A DNA stretch of 46,434 nucleotides from Sulfitobacter sp. (GTDB taxonomy: Bacteria; Pseudomonadota; Alphaproteobacteria; Rhodobacterales; Rhodobacteraceae), in assembly GCA_024637305.1 (NCBI GenBank), contig JAGXFI010000108.1, positions 1-46,434 of the forward strand, read 5' to 3'. Made by a program: the position numbers and the translations under genes. Every line of letters begins with the position of its first letter. Position 1 is the stretch's first letter. Under the pieces are notes generated by a model. It had not been told where the DNA came from. It ran no database searches and saw nothing but the letters and a program-made list of their open reading frames with translations. This document shows, piece after piece, positions 1 through 8,703 of this stretch.

Positions 1-10
1 CCTTTTGCGT

Positions 11-28
11 AGGGGCCGTATTGCCCCT
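11..28. other. Short perfect inverted repeat near the left edge
   Basis: AGGGGC and GCCCCT flank a 6-base loop, giving a 6-bp hairpin with no T-tract on either side. It lies in the roughly 218 bases before the first gene, where I see no other coding signal. It could be a leader or transcript-end structure of a gene to the left of the window; rpsO is often followed by pnp, but pnp itself is not visible here. The assignment is only a structural observation. Confidence 0.3.
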
Positions 29-218
29 GACTCCGGTATCTTCTTTTGACAGGCGCTGGAGTCCGGGCGCCGGTTTTCAGATTCTGCGGCCATACAGCAG
101 ATGGGGTCTGATGGGAAGGGCAGGTTTTCGCCGGCGGGGCGTCTTGTCTCATTCCCGCATGGGTTGTCCTGTGCTACGGTCCCCAAGTAACTGAAAGCCA
201 TTGGGGAGGAATGCCGCT

Positions 219-434
219 ATGACTGACGTGGGACAGAATTGGGAAGACAGCCTGTCGGAGTTTAGTTTCGATAACGCCAGTCCGGCGGAGCGCCGTCAAC
301 TACGGCCAGAGGTGTCGCGAATTATCCGTACGCTCTCTGCGCAAGGTCAGCCGATTCCCCGCAGGCTTCGTCGCATTGAAACGGCCTGCGAACAGGACGC
401 TTTCGACGAGATGTTCGATAATATGCCGGTATAG
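219..434 (+). CDS. Small conserved-looking hypothetical protein, 71 aa
   Basis: Small soluble protein, rich in Arg and acidic residues, with no signal peptide or membrane segment and no domain I recognise. I placed the start at the ATG at 219 because a strong Shine-Dalgarno (GGGGAGGA, 203-210) sits just upstream; a TTG at 201 lies before that ribosome-binding site and is unlikely. The central part (PEVSRIIRTLSAQG, then RRLRRIETA) looks like two short helices. It ends 131 bases before the rpsO terminator, with which it is convergent. Its function is unknown. The good start site and normal composition make a real gene likely. Confidence 0.6.
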   Translation: MTDVGQNWEDSLSEFSFDNASPAERRQLRPEVSRIIRTLSAQGQPIPRRLRRIETACEQDAFDEMFDNMPV

Positions 435-564
435 CTGCGAAATTCCATTCACTGCGTTCATCCTGGGGCGTTCTGGCTGCAACTAGCGCGATTTCATGCC
501 GTTCGGGCAGGGCCGGCTCTGGCCTCCTCCGAAACTGCGGCACGAGGTGTTCGGTGTTTACCAG

Positions 565-598
565 ATAAAAAAACCGCGCTCCTTGCGGGGCGCGGTTT
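565..598 (-). terminator. Intrinsic terminator of rpsO
   Basis: Read on the minus strand, a 9-bp perfect stem (571-579 paired with 590-598) with a 10-base loop is followed by a run of seven T (complement of the A-run at 567-573). It lies 23 bases past the rpsO stop codon and separates rpsO from the plus-strand small gene to its left. Confidence 0.85.
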
Positions 599-621
599 GG
601 TTGTCCAGCTTGGGCGCGCTG

Positions 622-891
622 TTAGCGGCGCAGGCCGAGACGCTTGATCAGGTCCTGATAGCGGGCTTCATCTTTGGCGCGGACATAGTCCAGCAGCTTG
701 CGACGTGTCGCAACCATCTTGAGCAGGCCGCGGCGGCCATGATTGTCTTTTTTGTGGGTTTTAAAGTGTTCTGTCAGCGTGGCAATGCGTGAGCTGAGAA
801 CAGCGACCTGAACTTCGGGCGAACCTGTATCGCCTTCTTTCTGGCCGAATTCTTTCATAAGGCGTTGTTTTTCGTCAGGTGTGATCGACAT
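622..891 (-). CDS. rpsO: 30S ribosomal protein S15
   Basis: Primary 16S rRNA-binding protein of the small-subunit platform. The 89-residue length is exactly that of the family. The conserved core is plain: [14 protein letters not shown] at about residues 22-35, the [15 protein letters not shown] segment at about 46-60 that contacts the three-way junction, and the C-terminal [13 protein letters not shown]. An AAAGGAGA Shine-Dalgarno lies a few bases before the ATG. It is downstream of rbfA and truB on the same strand, as in many proteobacteria, but here an RTX gene and a DUF1643 gene intervene and rpsO has its own promoter and terminator. Confidence 0.98.
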   Translation of the reverse strand: MSITPDEKQRLMKEFGQKEGDTGSPEVQVAVLSSRIATLTEHFKTHKKDNHGRRGLLKMVATRRKLLDYVRAKDEARYQDLIKRLGLRR

Positions 892-993
892 CGGGGTCTC
901 CTTTGCGAGGTTTGTGTGATGGCGCAGGCCGGGATGTCGTCCAGCACAGGCCCATGGAGTATTCGCAAACGACGAGTCGCCTGCGGATGGGGG

Positions 994-1022
994 CGTATAG
1001 GCGCGTTTGCGCCCGTTGGCAA
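994..1022 (-). promoter_or_regulatory. Sigma-70-type promoter for rpsO
   Basis: On the minus strand, TTGCCA (1017-1022) and TATACG (994-999) are separated by exactly 17 bases, about 100 bases before the rpsO start. The position between the end of the RTX gene and rpsO, and the near-consensus hexamers, suggest that rpsO is transcribed independently, with a leader of about 95 nt. In other bacteria such leaders can carry S15 autoregulatory structures; I did not resolve one here. Confidence 0.6.
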
Positions 1023-1033
1023 AGAGATATTGT

Positions 1034-1999
1034 TCAGGCGGCGAAAAGCGTGGAGTCCAAGGCAGAGGACATCGGCATCAGCACGATTTCCGCCAGGGAG
1101 ATGTCAGTGCCATTCACCTGCGCGATAATGGTGCCGTTCAAGATCACAACACTTTGTCCTTCTGTGTCGGGGTCAGGCACCACCTCGACCTCTGGCTCGG
1201 TCAACGCGCCGGTATCGTCCCAGACGACCAGGATGCTATCGTCTTCTACAGAATAGTCGGTTATCCGTGCGGCATGGCCGTCTTCGATCCAGTCGCCAAG
1301 CACGATCAAGTCCGCGCCATCGCCTGCAGTCACGATATCGCCGGCACCGGCGATCAGCGTGTCGTTACCCTGTCCTCCATTGAGGAAATCGGATGTATCC
1401 GTATCCGCATGGTTCGCGACAAATTCGACGCCCGATATCAGATCGTCGCCGTAGCCGCCGAAGAGGCTGTCCTCGCCTGTTCCGCCGGTCAGCGTGTCGT
1501 TATCCAACCCACCGTGGACCACATCATCGCCCGTGCCCCCATGCAGCAAGTCATTGCCTGCCGAGCCCTGCAGGGTGTCATTACCTGCGCCACCGTAGAG
1601 TGTATCGGTATCGTTATGGCCAAAGATCACATCGTCGCCGTCATCGCCCATGAGCGCGTCATCGCCATCGTCGCCATTCAACAGATCATCGTCATTGCCG
1701 CCCCAAATGTCGTCATCGCCGTCATTGCCGTGAATATAGTCGTTGCCGCCTGCGCCGGTGATCGTGTCATCGCCGCCAAGACCGGCGATATGGTCGTCAC
1801 CATCGCCGCCCGACAGGATGTCAGCCTCATCGCTGCCGATCAACGCACCGCTTTCCGTGACTGTGCCATTCTGCGGTTCCTGATCGCCCAGCGCGCGTTC
1901 GCTGGTCGCTTCGGCCTCGTCCTCGTCTTCCGGATTTGTATCGATGAAGGTGACGGCACCAACCCCAAGAACCCCCATCAAAGCTGCCAACCACATCAT
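1034..1999 (-). CDS. RTX-type calcium-binding repeat protein, 321 aa
   Basis: Acidic protein built round about 14 tandem RTX nonapeptides (GGxGxDxUx) at residues 64-190, which form a calcium-stabilised beta-roll, with one more partial repeat near 210. The N-terminus is a short hydrophobic stretch ([16 protein letters not shown]) followed by an acidic linker, so it may be anchored or exported through that end. RTX proteins are usually exported by type I secretion through the C-terminus; no ABC/MFP exporter genes are nearby. No protease, lipase or adhesin domain is visible. I chose the ATG at 1999 because it begins the hydrophobic segment; a TTG at 2068 would add 23 poorly conserved-looking residues. 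The specific role is unknown. Confidence 0.8.
   Translation of the reverse strand: MMWLAALMGVLGVGAVTFIDTNPEDEDEAEATSERALGDQEPQNGTVTESGALIGSDEADILSGGDGDDHIAGLGGDDTITGAGGNDYIHGNDGDDDIWGGNDDDLLNGDDGDDALMGDDGDDVIFGHNDTDTLYGGAGNDTLQGSAGNDLLHGGTGDDVVHGGLDNDTLTGGTGEDSLFGGYGDDLISGVEFVANHADTDTSDFLNGGQGNDTLIAGAGDIVTAGDGADLIVLGDWIEDGHAARITDYSVEDDSILVVWDDTGALTEPEVEVVPDPDTEGQSVVILNGTIIAQVNGTDISLAEIVLMPMSSALDSTLFAA
1430..1810 (-). repeat. RTX nonapeptide-coding tandem repeat
   Basis: About 14 degenerate 27-base units encode GGxGxDxUx nonapeptides within the RTX gene. Individual units differ, for example [27 protein letters not shown]. The array is therefore old and diverged at DNA level and not a recent slippage product. 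Confidence 0.85.
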
Positions 2000-2092
2000 C
2001 GTAAAATCACCTGTTCCACCTGAAACCCGGACTAACCCACAATTCAGTGACCACAGATCAAGCCGCAAAGCAAAGCCAATAGAATTAAATGG

Positions 2093-2611
2093 TTAACGCC
2101 TTGTAAAGACCCAGAGGGCCGGTTGTGCCGCATAGGGCAGGTAGAGCGGGTGGCGCGGATGGCCGTCCTTTGTCAGGCCCAGTTGGTGCAGGACGACACC
2201 TGCGTCCCGAAGGCGCTCTGCGACCCTAATTCCCTGCCCAAGATGTGCGCCATGCACACCCCACGCGGCAATGACGGTATCGGCGCATGTGGCACCGGCC
2301 AGCAGAAGGCGATCATTGTCCGGCCCGACCGGATCGGCCGCAGCGCGCATGTCGCGCGGATCAGTGGCGCGAAAAGCAAAGATATTGGCCGCCTCGAATC
2401 CGCCGAATCCCAGCACCCGCGCGCGGCGTTCACACCGCTCGATCGTGGGATCGTTCTGGATTTCAGTCGCTGTCGAAGGGTTGAGCATGATGAACAATGC
2501 CCGAGGACCAGCGGTATCCCAAACCCGTGTCAGGCTGTAGCGATAGCTTTCGCAATCAGAATAGACCGCGGTGGAGGGGGCATCACCCTTGGTATGATGG
2601 CGAATGATCAC
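2093..2611 (-). CDS. DUF1643 family protein, 172 aa
   Basis: Matches the DUF1643 pattern of small cytosolic proteins: FIMLNPSTAT at about residues 40-49, NDPTIERCERRA, then GFEAANIFAFRATDP. The conserved Asn-Pro-Ser and Asp-Pro-Thr-Ile motifs suggest an enzyme-like fold, but no activity is established that I know of. The start is a GTG at 2611 with only a weak AGAAG upstream. It lies 84 bases downstream of truB on the same strand and may be read through from it. Confidence 0.8.
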   Translation of the reverse strand: MIIRHHTKGDAPSTAVYSDCESYRYSLTRVWDTAGPRALFIMLNPSTATEIQNDPTIERCERRARVLGFGGFEAANIFAFRATDPRDMRAAADPVGPDNDRLLLAGATCADTVIAAWGVHGAHLGQGIRVAERLRDAGVVLHQLGLTKDGHPRHPLYLPYAAQPALWVFTRR

Positions 2612-2695
2612 GCGACGCTTCTGTGGGTTCGAAAATGGCGGGCCCGAGACAGATGGGGTTGTCCAACACGGATATGCGGCACCGACATCCGAAGC

Positions 2696-3610
2696 CTATT
2701 GATCCGCGATGTTAAAGACCCGCGACGGGTGCAGCTCGCCTGATCTGAAGCGGCCAACGGCCACGGCACGTCCTTCGTACGAGGCCCAGCATTCATCGCC
2801 ATAGTCCACGTCCTTGGCGAAAACCATTCCGGGGTTGCCGTTGCGCAGCTTGGCGGCACCCTCCGCGCTTGCCGTGACTTCGGGCAAATCGGCGAGACCC
2901 ATCTCAAGCGGCAGCAAATGCGCGTCCAGCTCAGGCGTGCGGGCCAGCTCGTCTACCTGTGCCAGCGTCAGCCCGGCCTCGGCGTCGAAGGGGCCGGACC
3001 AGACGCGGCGCAGGCTGCGCACATGGCCAAGGCACCCCAGGGCGACCCCCAGATCGCGCGCGATGGATCGGACATAACCGCCTTTGCCGCAAACCATTTC
3101 CAGCGTCACATGATCGGCGTCGGGCCGGTCGATCAGCAGCAGGCTGTCAACGTAAAGAGGTCGTGCCGCCAGTTCCATCGCTTCGCCATCGCGGGCGCGC
3201 GCATAGGCCCGCTGACCGTCTACCTTCACGGCCGAAAACTGCGGCGGGACCTGTTCGATATCCCCGATGAACCGCGACAGCGCCTCCTTGATGGCCCCGT
3301 CGTCGGGCCGCAGATCGGAGGTGGCAAGCACCTCGCCCTCCGCGTCGTCAGTGTTGGTGGAGATGCCCAAGCGGACGGTGAACTCGTACGCCTTGAGCGC
3401 GTCGGTAATATAGGGGACGGTCTTGGTCGCTTCGCCCAGCGCAATGGCGAGCACGCCCGTCGCCTCCGGGTCCAGGGTGCCGGCGTGGCCTGCTTTGCGC
3501 GCGTCAAAGGCCCAGCGGACCTTGTTTACCACGGCGCTGGAGCTGGGACCGGCGGGTTTATCCACCACGATCCAACCCGAAATGTCGCGTCCCTTGCGTT
3601 TGCGTGCCAT
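2696..3610 (-). CDS. truB: tRNA pseudouridine(55) synthase TruB
   Basis: Isomerises U55 to pseudouridine in the T-loop of elongator tRNAs. The catalytic motif [14 protein letters not shown] is at residues 41-54, with the nucleophile Asp47. The N-terminal [13 protein letters not shown] and the mid-protein [20 protein letters not shown] are also family signatures, and the length (304 aa) is normal. ATG start. It follows the glycosidase-like gene by 37 bases in the rbfA-truB operon, a standard pairing of ribosome and tRNA maturation genes. Confidence 0.97.
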   Translation of the reverse strand: MARKRKGRDISGWIVVDKPAGPSSSAVVNKVRWAFDARKAGHAGTLDPEATGVLAIALGEATKTVPYITDALKAYEFTVRLGISTNTDDAEGEVLATSDLRPDDGAIKEALSRFIGDIEQVPPQFSAVKVDGQRAYARARDGEAMELAARPLYVDSLLLIDRPDADHVTLEMVCGKGGYVRSIARDLGVALGCLGHVRSLRRVWSGPFDAEAGLTLAQVDELARTPELDAHLLPLEMGLADLPEVTASAEGAAKLRNGNPGMVFAKDVDYGDECWASYEGRAVAVGRFRSGELHPSRVFNIADQ

Positions 3611-3647
3611 GACAGTCTCCTGATCCGTTTGAAACCGCCTAAGACCG

Positions 3648-4391
3648 CTATTCGGCAGGTTTCACAACCCCGATAATCGGCCCCAATGCGCCAAATCCGA
3701 TGTCGTCGCGTCGCAGATCCGGCGCGCGCAGCCGCGAGATGTTGCCATCCAAGTAGAGCGCATTGTCCAGCTTGAGGTGGTCGCGGTAGAGCCGCCCGAA
3801 TTCGTGGAATGTCACCGGCCTGTTCGAAATGGCAAAGACCGCGCGCTGACCGTCCGCGCTGGTGCCGACCCCGTTGCGGATATAGCGCGAGGTGCTGTCT
3901 TGCAGAAAACGCGGGTGCAATGCGCCGTCGATGACCAGCATCGGGCCGGACTGCGTGGCGTCGCGGCAGGCGGGGGCCTCGTCCACGAAACGCCGCGTCT
4001 CGATCACGTCCGCGCGGTTCTCGCGCAGGCACAGGATCCCGTTCGGCAGCAGCCCGAAATTTCCCGGACCGGCGCTGGTGACGATACCTTTGATTTCGCG
4101 CCCGTCTTCGACGTAAAGGCCAACCGGGCGACGGTCGTCATGATACATGCCGGCATTCATGGCAAAGCCCAGTGTCAGGCCCTGACGGCCAAGCGCCTTG
4201 TCCAGCGTGCTGAAATATCCGTAGGGCACGGCATTCTCGTCATAGAGGAAAATGCGCAGGTTCTCTGCGGCCATGTCGACCTCGCAAATCGCATAGCTGG
4301 TGCCGTCGAAATCGTCATTCCGGCACTCGGCGGCAGCAACCGGTGGTGCGAACAGGGCCAGCAGGGCGGCGATCAGCGCGCGCTGAATCAC
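3648..4391 (-). CDS. Secreted phosphodiester glycosidase-family (NAGPA-like) protein, 247 aa
   Basis: A cleavable signal peptide (first 20 residues, ending PPVAAA) precedes a domain resembling the phosphodiester glycosidase/NAGPA family (PF09992): [11 protein letters not shown] near residue 77, [13 protein letters not shown] near 108, [13 protein letters not shown] near 148, and a C-terminal [12 protein letters not shown]. Family members in other organisms cleave sugar phosphodiesters, but the bacterial YigE-like members are largely uncharacterised, so the substrate is unknown; a periplasmic envelope role is plausible. The start is GTG, and its GTGA overlaps the rbfA stop codon, so translation is probably coupled to rbfA. 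Confidence 0.8.
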   Translation of the reverse strand: MIQRALIAALLALFAPPVAAAECRNDDFDGTSYAICEVDMAAENLRIFLYDENAVPYGYFSTLDKALGRQGLTLGFAMNAGMYHDDRRPVGLYVEDGREIKGIVTSAGPGNFGLLPNGILCLRENRADVIETRRFVDEAPACRDATQSGPMLVIDGALHPRFLQDSTSRYIRNGVGTSADGQRAVFAISNRPVTFHEFGRLYRDHLKLDNALYLDGNISRLRAPDLRRDDIGFGALGPIIGVVKPAE

Positions 4392-4807
4392 GCGTCGTCG
4401 TCCTGATCGTCAGGGGCCTCCGCATCGCGGCGAACGACGTCCTGGGAAAGCATCCGGCGGGTCTCGTCCATCTGGTCGAAGGTCTGGTCCAGTTGGAACC
4501 GCAGATCGGGTGCATATTTCAGGCCGAGCTTCTTGCCGATGATCCGGCGCAGCTCGCCCTTGTTGCGCGACAGCAGCCCGACGACTTCGTCCTGTCGTTC
4601 GCCGCCCAGCGGCAACACATAGGCCGTCGCGATCTTGAGGTCGGGGGACGTGCGGACTTCGCCAACGGTGATGGACATGCGCCCCAGATCGGGATCATGC
4701 ACGTCACCACGCGCTAGCACTTCGCTGAGCGCGCGGCGGATCAGTTCGCCTACGCGAAGTTGTCTCTGGGACGGTCCGGGGCCGTCGTGGAATTTGTTCT
4801 TTGCCAT
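4388..4807 (-). CDS. rbfA: 30S ribosome-binding factor RbfA
   Basis: Late 30S maturation factor acting near helix 1 of 16S rRNA. Family signatures are [19 protein letters not shown] at residues 12-30, the DPDLG and [15 protein letters not shown] segment, and the KH-like C-terminal part ending [15 protein letters not shown]. The acidic tail ([10 protein letters not shown]) is typical of alphaproteobacterial RbfA. I prefer the ATG at 4807 (MAKNKF) to the GTG at 4816. It is first in the minus-strand block and divergent from dapB. Confidence 0.95.
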   Translation of the reverse strand: MAKNKFHDGPGPSQRQLRVGELIRRALSEVLARGDVHDPDLGRMSITVGEVRTSPDLKIATAYVLPLGGERQDEVVGLLSRNKGELRRIIGKKLGLKYAPDLRFQLDQTFDQMDETRRMLSQDVVRRDAEAPDDQDDDA

Positions 4808-4835
4808 GCAGACCACTTAAGGCTTCATTGCCCCT

Positions 4836-4864
4836 TTGCCAAGCGTGGCGCGGGCGGCTAAACC
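4836..4864 (+). promoter_or_regulatory. Candidate promoter for dapB
   Basis: TTGCCA (4836-4841) and TAAACC (4859-4864) are 17 bases apart in the gap between the divergent rbfA and dapB genes. The predicted start point leaves a leader of under 20 nt before the dapB ATG. The -10 is imperfect, so this is a moderate call. Confidence 0.4.
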
Positions 4865-4888
4865 GGGGCAAGCAATTGAGGGCCGACA

Positions 4889-5716
4889 ATGACACAGACG
4901 ACGGGAATAGCGATCACGGGCGTATCGGGGCGCATGGGCCGTATGCTGGTGCAACAGGTCGCGGCCAGCGACGCGGCGCATCTGGTCGGCGCGATAGAGC
5001 GGCCCGGCCATGACTGGATCGGTCAGGACCTCGGCACTGCGATGGGCGGCGCGGAGAACGGGGTGATCGTCACCGCAGATCCGCTTGAGGCGATCAAGTC
5101 CGCGCAGGCCCTTATTGATTTCACCACGCCAGAAGCGACGCTGTCGTTCGCGGCACTGGCGGCACAGGCGCGGGCCGTTCATGTCATCGGCACCACCGGC
5201 ATGACGGACGCGCAGATCGCGCAGCTTGTGCCGGCCGCGCGGCATGCGGTTATCGTGCGGGCGGGAAATATGAGCCTTGGAGTCAACCTGCTGACGCAAT
5301 TGACACGCCGCGTTGCCGCCGCGCTGGATGCGGATTTCGACATCGAGATCATCGAGGCGCATCACAACCAGAAAGTCGATGCGCCGTCAGGCACCGCGCT
5401 GATGCTTGGCGAAGCCGCAGCGGCGGGGCGCGGGGTTACCCTGAGCCAGGTAGCGGATCGTGGGCGTGACGGGATGACCGGTGCCCGCAAACGTGGCGAC
5501 ATCGGCTTTGCGGCCATTCGCGGCGGCGACATCGTGGGCGAACATGACGTGCTGTTTGCCGCCCCCGGCGAGCGTATCGTGTTGCGGCATGTGGCGACCG
5601 ACCGCGCGGTTTTCGCGCGTGGTGCGCTCAAGGCGGCATTGTGGGGGCAGGGGCGCAATCCGGGACAATACGACATGCTGGATGTGCTGGGCCTGTCCGG
5701 GGAAAATGCGCTTTAG
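4889..5716 (+). CDS. dapB: 4-hydroxy-tetrahydrodipicolinate reductase DapB
   Basis: NAD(P)H-dependent reduction step of the diaminopimelate/lysine pathway. The Rossmann motif GVSGRMGRM is at residues 11-19. The catalytic loop [16 protein letters not shown] begins near residue 156, with His158/His159 and Lys162 matching the family catalytic pair. GTTGM near 101 closes over the cofactor. The length (275 aa) is normal. It faces away from rbfA and has its own promoter. Confidence 0.97.
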   Translation: MTQTTGIAITGVSGRMGRMLVQQVAASDAAHLVGAIERPGHDWIGQDLGTAMGGAENGVIVTADPLEAIKSAQALIDFTTPEATLSFAALAAQARAVHVIGTTGMTDAQIAQLVPAARHAVIVRAGNMSLGVNLLTQLTRRVAAALDADFDIEIIEAHHNQKVDAPSGTALMLGEAAAAGRGVTLSQVADRGRDGMTGARKRGDIGFAAIRGGDIVGEHDVLFAAPGERIVLRHVATDRAVFARGALKAALWGQGRNPGQYDMLDVLGLSGENAL

Positions 5717-5791
5717 ACCGGTTTTGCCGCCAAAATTGATCCGATGCAGGGTTCCAGCCGTATATAGAAGGAATCATTCAAGGTTTCGCCC

Positions 5792-6142
5792 ATGTTCCGG
5801 ACTTTCATAATGCTCGTCACGTTTTGTCTTGCGTCTCCGGCGTTGGCTGATTTCGCCAAGATACAAAGCGAGGCGGAGTTTGTGCGTCTGGTCAGCGGCA
5901 AGGTGCTGACGCGCCCGCTGGTGAAACTTGAGGTCAGTGAAAGCGGCGCGATCAGCGGCACTGGTGCGACTTGGGCGATCTCCGGCGACTGGTCATGGAA
6001 AGACGGTTATTTCTGCCGCAGTCTCGAATGGGGCGGCGACGATCTGGGCTATGATTGCCAGGAGGTCACCGTATCGGCGGGCAAGGTGCGTTTTACCTCG
6101 GAACAGGGTAACGGCGACAGCGCGGATTTCCGGCTGCGCTAG
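5792..6142 (+). CDS. Small secreted protein of unknown function, 116 aa
   Basis: A signal peptide (residues 1-19, ending SPALA) precedes a compact domain containing GATWAISGDWSWKDGYFCRS and two Cys residues (about 74 and 87) that could form a disulfide. I recall that similar proteins in the family are sometimes labelled dihydrodipicolinate reductase only because of their position beside dapB; there is no reductase motif here. It is probably periplasmic. Its stop codon overlaps the stop of the convergent SdhAF4 gene within CTAG at 6139-6142. Confidence 0.7.
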   Translation: MFRTFIMLVTFCLASPALADFAKIQSEAEFVRLVSGKVLTRPLVKLEVSESGAISGTGATWAISGDWSWKDGYFCRSLEWGGDDLGYDCQEVTVSAGKVRFTSEQGNGDSADFRLR

Positions 6143-6312
6143 AAATCGACGGCGATTCCTTTTTTCTCCCAGTCACCGAAGCGCACGGGTTCGGGGCCAT
6201 CCCTGCCTCCGAGTTCGGGTGGCAGGTCAAGCTCCTTGGCGGCGCGGCGGCGCTCTGCCGCTTCGGCCAATGCGCGTTGCGCGGCGGGGGGGATGTCTTT
6301 GGGCGCGTCCAC
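6139..6312 (-). CDS. DUF1674 / succinate dehydrogenase assembly factor 4 (SdhAF4)-like, 57 aa
   Basis: The short C-terminal signature is unmistakable: GRDGPEPVRFGDWEKKGIAV followed by DF at the stop, the conserved block of DUF1674/SdhAF4. Family members protect flavinylated SdhA during complex II assembly. The only in-frame start I find is a GTG at 6312. Six further in-frame codons upstream read like family sequence (DEQEPV) but meet a TGA with no start, and one base fewer there would join them to an upstream GTG (see finding). The gene may therefore be 5'-truncated or frameshifted, or simply start at GTG 6312. It is convergent with the small secreted-protein gene. Confidence 0.8.
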   Translation of the reverse strand: MDAPKDIPPAAQRALAEAAERRRAAKELDLPPELGGRDGPEPVRFGDWEKKGIAVDF

Positions 6313-6404
6313 AACGGGCTCCTGTTCATCGGGTCACCGCCTTGATATACGCCGCGCAATGTTTCGGACAACCCGTCAATTTTCAAATTAAAGGCTCGCT
6401 TTTC

Positions 6405-7673
6405 ATGTCAGACACCGGCGTCGCCGCCCGCAGAACCGCAGTCTATCTGCTGGATCAGATCCTTGAAGAAGGAAAGTTGATGTCCGAATTGATCGGCTCC
6501 GGCGCGCTGGACAAGTTGGCCGTCGACGACCGCGCCCGCGCGCAGCGGTTGGCACAAGACACATTGCGCGGGATGGAACGGGCCGACCGGCTGCTGCAAA
6601 AGCATCTGAACAAGAACCCGCCGATGACCGTTCGGAACGCTCTGCGCGTCGGCACGGTCGAGCTTTGTACCGGCGGCGCGGCGCATGGCGTGGTCAACGC
6701 GATGGTGACGCTGATTTCGGGTCACAAACGCTATGGCCACCTGAAGGGGCTGGTGAATGCCGTACTGCGCAAGATTGCCGCCGAGGGGCCGGAGGCCTGG
6801 GGTGCCTTGCGCGCGCCACGCCTGCCCAAGTGGCTGCGGGGTCCGTTGGTTCAGGCGTGGGGCGGCGATGCGATAGCGGCGATGGAAGCCGCGCATTTCG
6901 CAGGCGCACCGCTTGACCTTACGGCCAAGGGCGATGTCGCGGCATTGGCCGCTGCCGTGGGCGGCACGGTTTTGCCGACGGGATCGGTCCGGGTCGCCGA
7001 CGCGGGGCAGGTATCCACAATGCCCGGCTTTGCGGAAGGCGATTGGTGGGTGCAGGACGCGGCAGCGGCACTTCCGGCCCGCATTCTGGCACCGGCCCAA
7101 GGCGAGCGGGTTCTGGACCTGTGCGCCGCACCGGGCGGCAAGACGATGCAATTGGCCGCCGCAGGTGCCGATGTGACCGCAGTGGACATCGCCGGGGCGC
7201 GTATGGCGCGCGTGACGGAGAACCTCGCGCGCACCGGTTTAACGGTGAACGCACTGGTGATGGACGCCCTCAAGGTGACCGGAACCTATGACGCGGTCTT
7301 GCTGGATGCGCCCTGTTCGGCCACTGGCACGATCCGCCGCCACCCCGATTTGCCCTATGCGAAGGACGGATCGGAATTCGGCACGCTGATCGAATTGCAG
7401 GCGCAGTTGATAGACCATTCCTGGACGTTGCTGCCCGCCGGGGGACGTCTGGTTTTTTGCACCTGTTCGCTGCTTCCTGATGAAGGTGAGGTGCAGGTCG
7501 ATGAGGCGTTGGAGCGGCATGGCGACATGACCGTGGACCGTGCCGCGCTGGGCGTGGATGGCGTTGATCCCGCCTGGGTCACGGCCGAAGGGGGTTTGCG
7601 ATTGCGCCCTGACTACTGGGCGGATCGCGGCGGCATGGACGGATTCTACATTGCCTGCCTGCGCAAGGGCTGA
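6405..7673 (+). CDS. rsmB: 16S rRNA (cytosine-5) methyltransferase, RsmB/NOL1/Sun family
   Basis: SAM-dependent rRNA m5C methyltransferase. An N-terminal NusB-like RNA-binding domain (residues about 5-135, with AVYLLDQILEEG and VNAVLRKI) precedes the Rossmann methyltransferase domain. The SAM motif is VLDLCAAPGGKTMQL near 237. The two catalytic cysteines lie in LLDAPCSATG (motif IV) and FCTCSLLPDEGE (motif VI). I chose the ATG at 6405; the reading frame is open far upstream but without a plausible start. Length 422 aa. By domain order it is RsmB-like, though alphaproteobacterial paralogues may modify other positions. Confidence 0.9.
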   Translation: MSDTGVAARRTAVYLLDQILEEGKLMSELIGSGALDKLAVDDRARAQRLAQDTLRGMERADRLLQKHLNKNPPMTVRNALRVGTVELCTGGAAHGVVNAMVTLISGHKRYGHLKGLVNAVLRKIAAEGPEAWGALRAPRLPKWLRGPLVQAWGGDAIAAMEAAHFAGAPLDLTAKGDVAALAAAVGGTVLPTGSVRVADAGQVSTMPGFAEGDWWVQDAAAALPARILAPAQGERVLDLCAAPGGKTMQLAAAGADVTAVDIAGARMARVTENLARTGLTVNALVMDALKVTGTYDAVLLDAPCSATGTIRRHPDLPYAKDGSEFGTLIELQAQLIDHSWTLLPAGGRLVFCTCSLLPDEGEVQVDEALERHGDMTVDRAALGVDGVDPAWVTAEGGLRLRPDYWADRGGMDGFYIACLRKG

Positions 7674-7772
7674 GGCCTGGCGGACCGGAGTTGAATCCAC
7701 TACCGGCCTAGCGGTCCATCAGCCTTCTGTCACGCTTTTGGCCTGCTGGCAGACCGCAAATTCGCAACCGTT

Positions 7773-8537
7773 TCAGACAGTTGCAGGCGCAGCGCTTTGT
7801 GGCGGGGTCGGTACTTCGAGATACGCGGCCACTGGAAACTGAACCAGACCCCGAAGGCACAGCGCCGTGCGATCCGCAGCGCTGAGGCTGTCAATAGCGG
7901 ATGCGACGGCCTGAGACGTCAGGGAAGCATCCGCAGATGGCCCTGCGATATAGGGCAGGCCGGGGGTCGGTATCGTCCAGTCCAACACCCGCAACCGGTC
8001 GGCGACCGGATCATGCTGCCGGATTAGGGCCCAGGTCTGCGCGTCGAGCGATGCGATGTCCGCACGACCTTCCGCCACGGCATGGGCGGATTTCGCATGT
8101 CCGTGGCTGTGATGAAAGTCGTTGAACCACCAGCCTCCTGAGCGCAGATGTTCGTAAGGGGCCGCCCATCCCGATTGCGAGATCGTCTGATTATAGGCAA
8201 ACCGCGCTGTGCGGTAATCGTTGAGCGCGGTGCGCGGATCGTCTGCGCGCACGACAAGGGCGCTGCGGTAATAGCCTGGCGGGCAGCCGTCGATGCCGAA
8301 AACCGGCGTGCCGACATAGGTGACCTGATCGTGCAGGAACAGCCGGTAGGGCATGCCGCATGTCTGGCTGAGCACCAGCGCGGGGTTCCGCCAGACGGAA
8401 AACTCCTCGGCGCTCTGGCTGAGCTTTGGGGGGCTGTCGATCCCGCGCACGGCCAGTTCGTGGCGAATCGCCTGCCAATAACGGGCGTGCGCTGCGCCTA
8501 GTGCGGGAAAGTCATACATCATCAGGCTGGCGATCAT
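7773..8537 (-). CDS. PhnD/SsuA-type periplasmic-binding-fold protein without signal peptide, 254 aa
   Basis: Resembles the phosphate/phosphonate-binding PhnD group (COG3221): LVLSQTCGMPYRL near residue 54, GYYRSALVVRADD near 88, the FNDFHHSHGHAKSAHAVAEG segment near 138 and DIASLDAQTWALI near 160, the usual ligand-pocket regions. There is no export signal and no transporter gene beside it, so it may be a cytosolic ligand-binding protein or a solitary relic. An AAGGA ribosome-binding site precedes the ATG. It is divergent from the heparinase-family gene. Confidence 0.75.
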   Translation of the reverse strand: MIASLMMYDFPALGAAHARYWQAIRHELAVRGIDSPPKLSQSAEEFSVWRNPALVLSQTCGMPYRLFLHDQVTYVGTPVFGIDGCPPGYYRSALVVRADDPRTALNDYRTARFAYNQTISQSGWAAPYEHLRSGGWWFNDFHHSHGHAKSAHAVAEGRADIASLDAQTWALIRQHDPVADRLRVLDWTIPTPGLPYIAGPSADASLTSQAVASAIDSLSAADRTALCLRGLVQFPVAAYLEVPTPPQSAAPATV

Positions 8538-8703
8538 CGGGGGTCCTTCGGCTCGGTTAACCGCGACAGACGTGTCACGGATATTGCGTTGTGCAAACGA
8601 TTTTCCGTATCAATCGCGATGGTACGGGCAAAAAGCGGTGACTCGCAGGCTTCACGCGGCTATCATCACGCCAAACGCCGCAGAGCGTCCATAGGCAGAG
8701 CAC

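Noticed and set aside
1430-1810. CRISPR-like or microsatellite repeat
   Set aside because: The 27-base periodicity is entirely explained by RTX nonapeptide coding; there are no spacers and no identical repeats.
1007-2023. 338-codon plus-strand frame opposite the RTX gene
   Set aside because: Repetitive antisense of the RTX nonapeptides; the minus-strand reading gives the recognisable GGxGxDxUx repeats.
8584-8608. Promoter for the heparinase-family gene (TTGCGT-N18-TATCAA)
   Set aside because: Both hexamers are weak and the site is far from the start; it could equally be chance in a divergent region.
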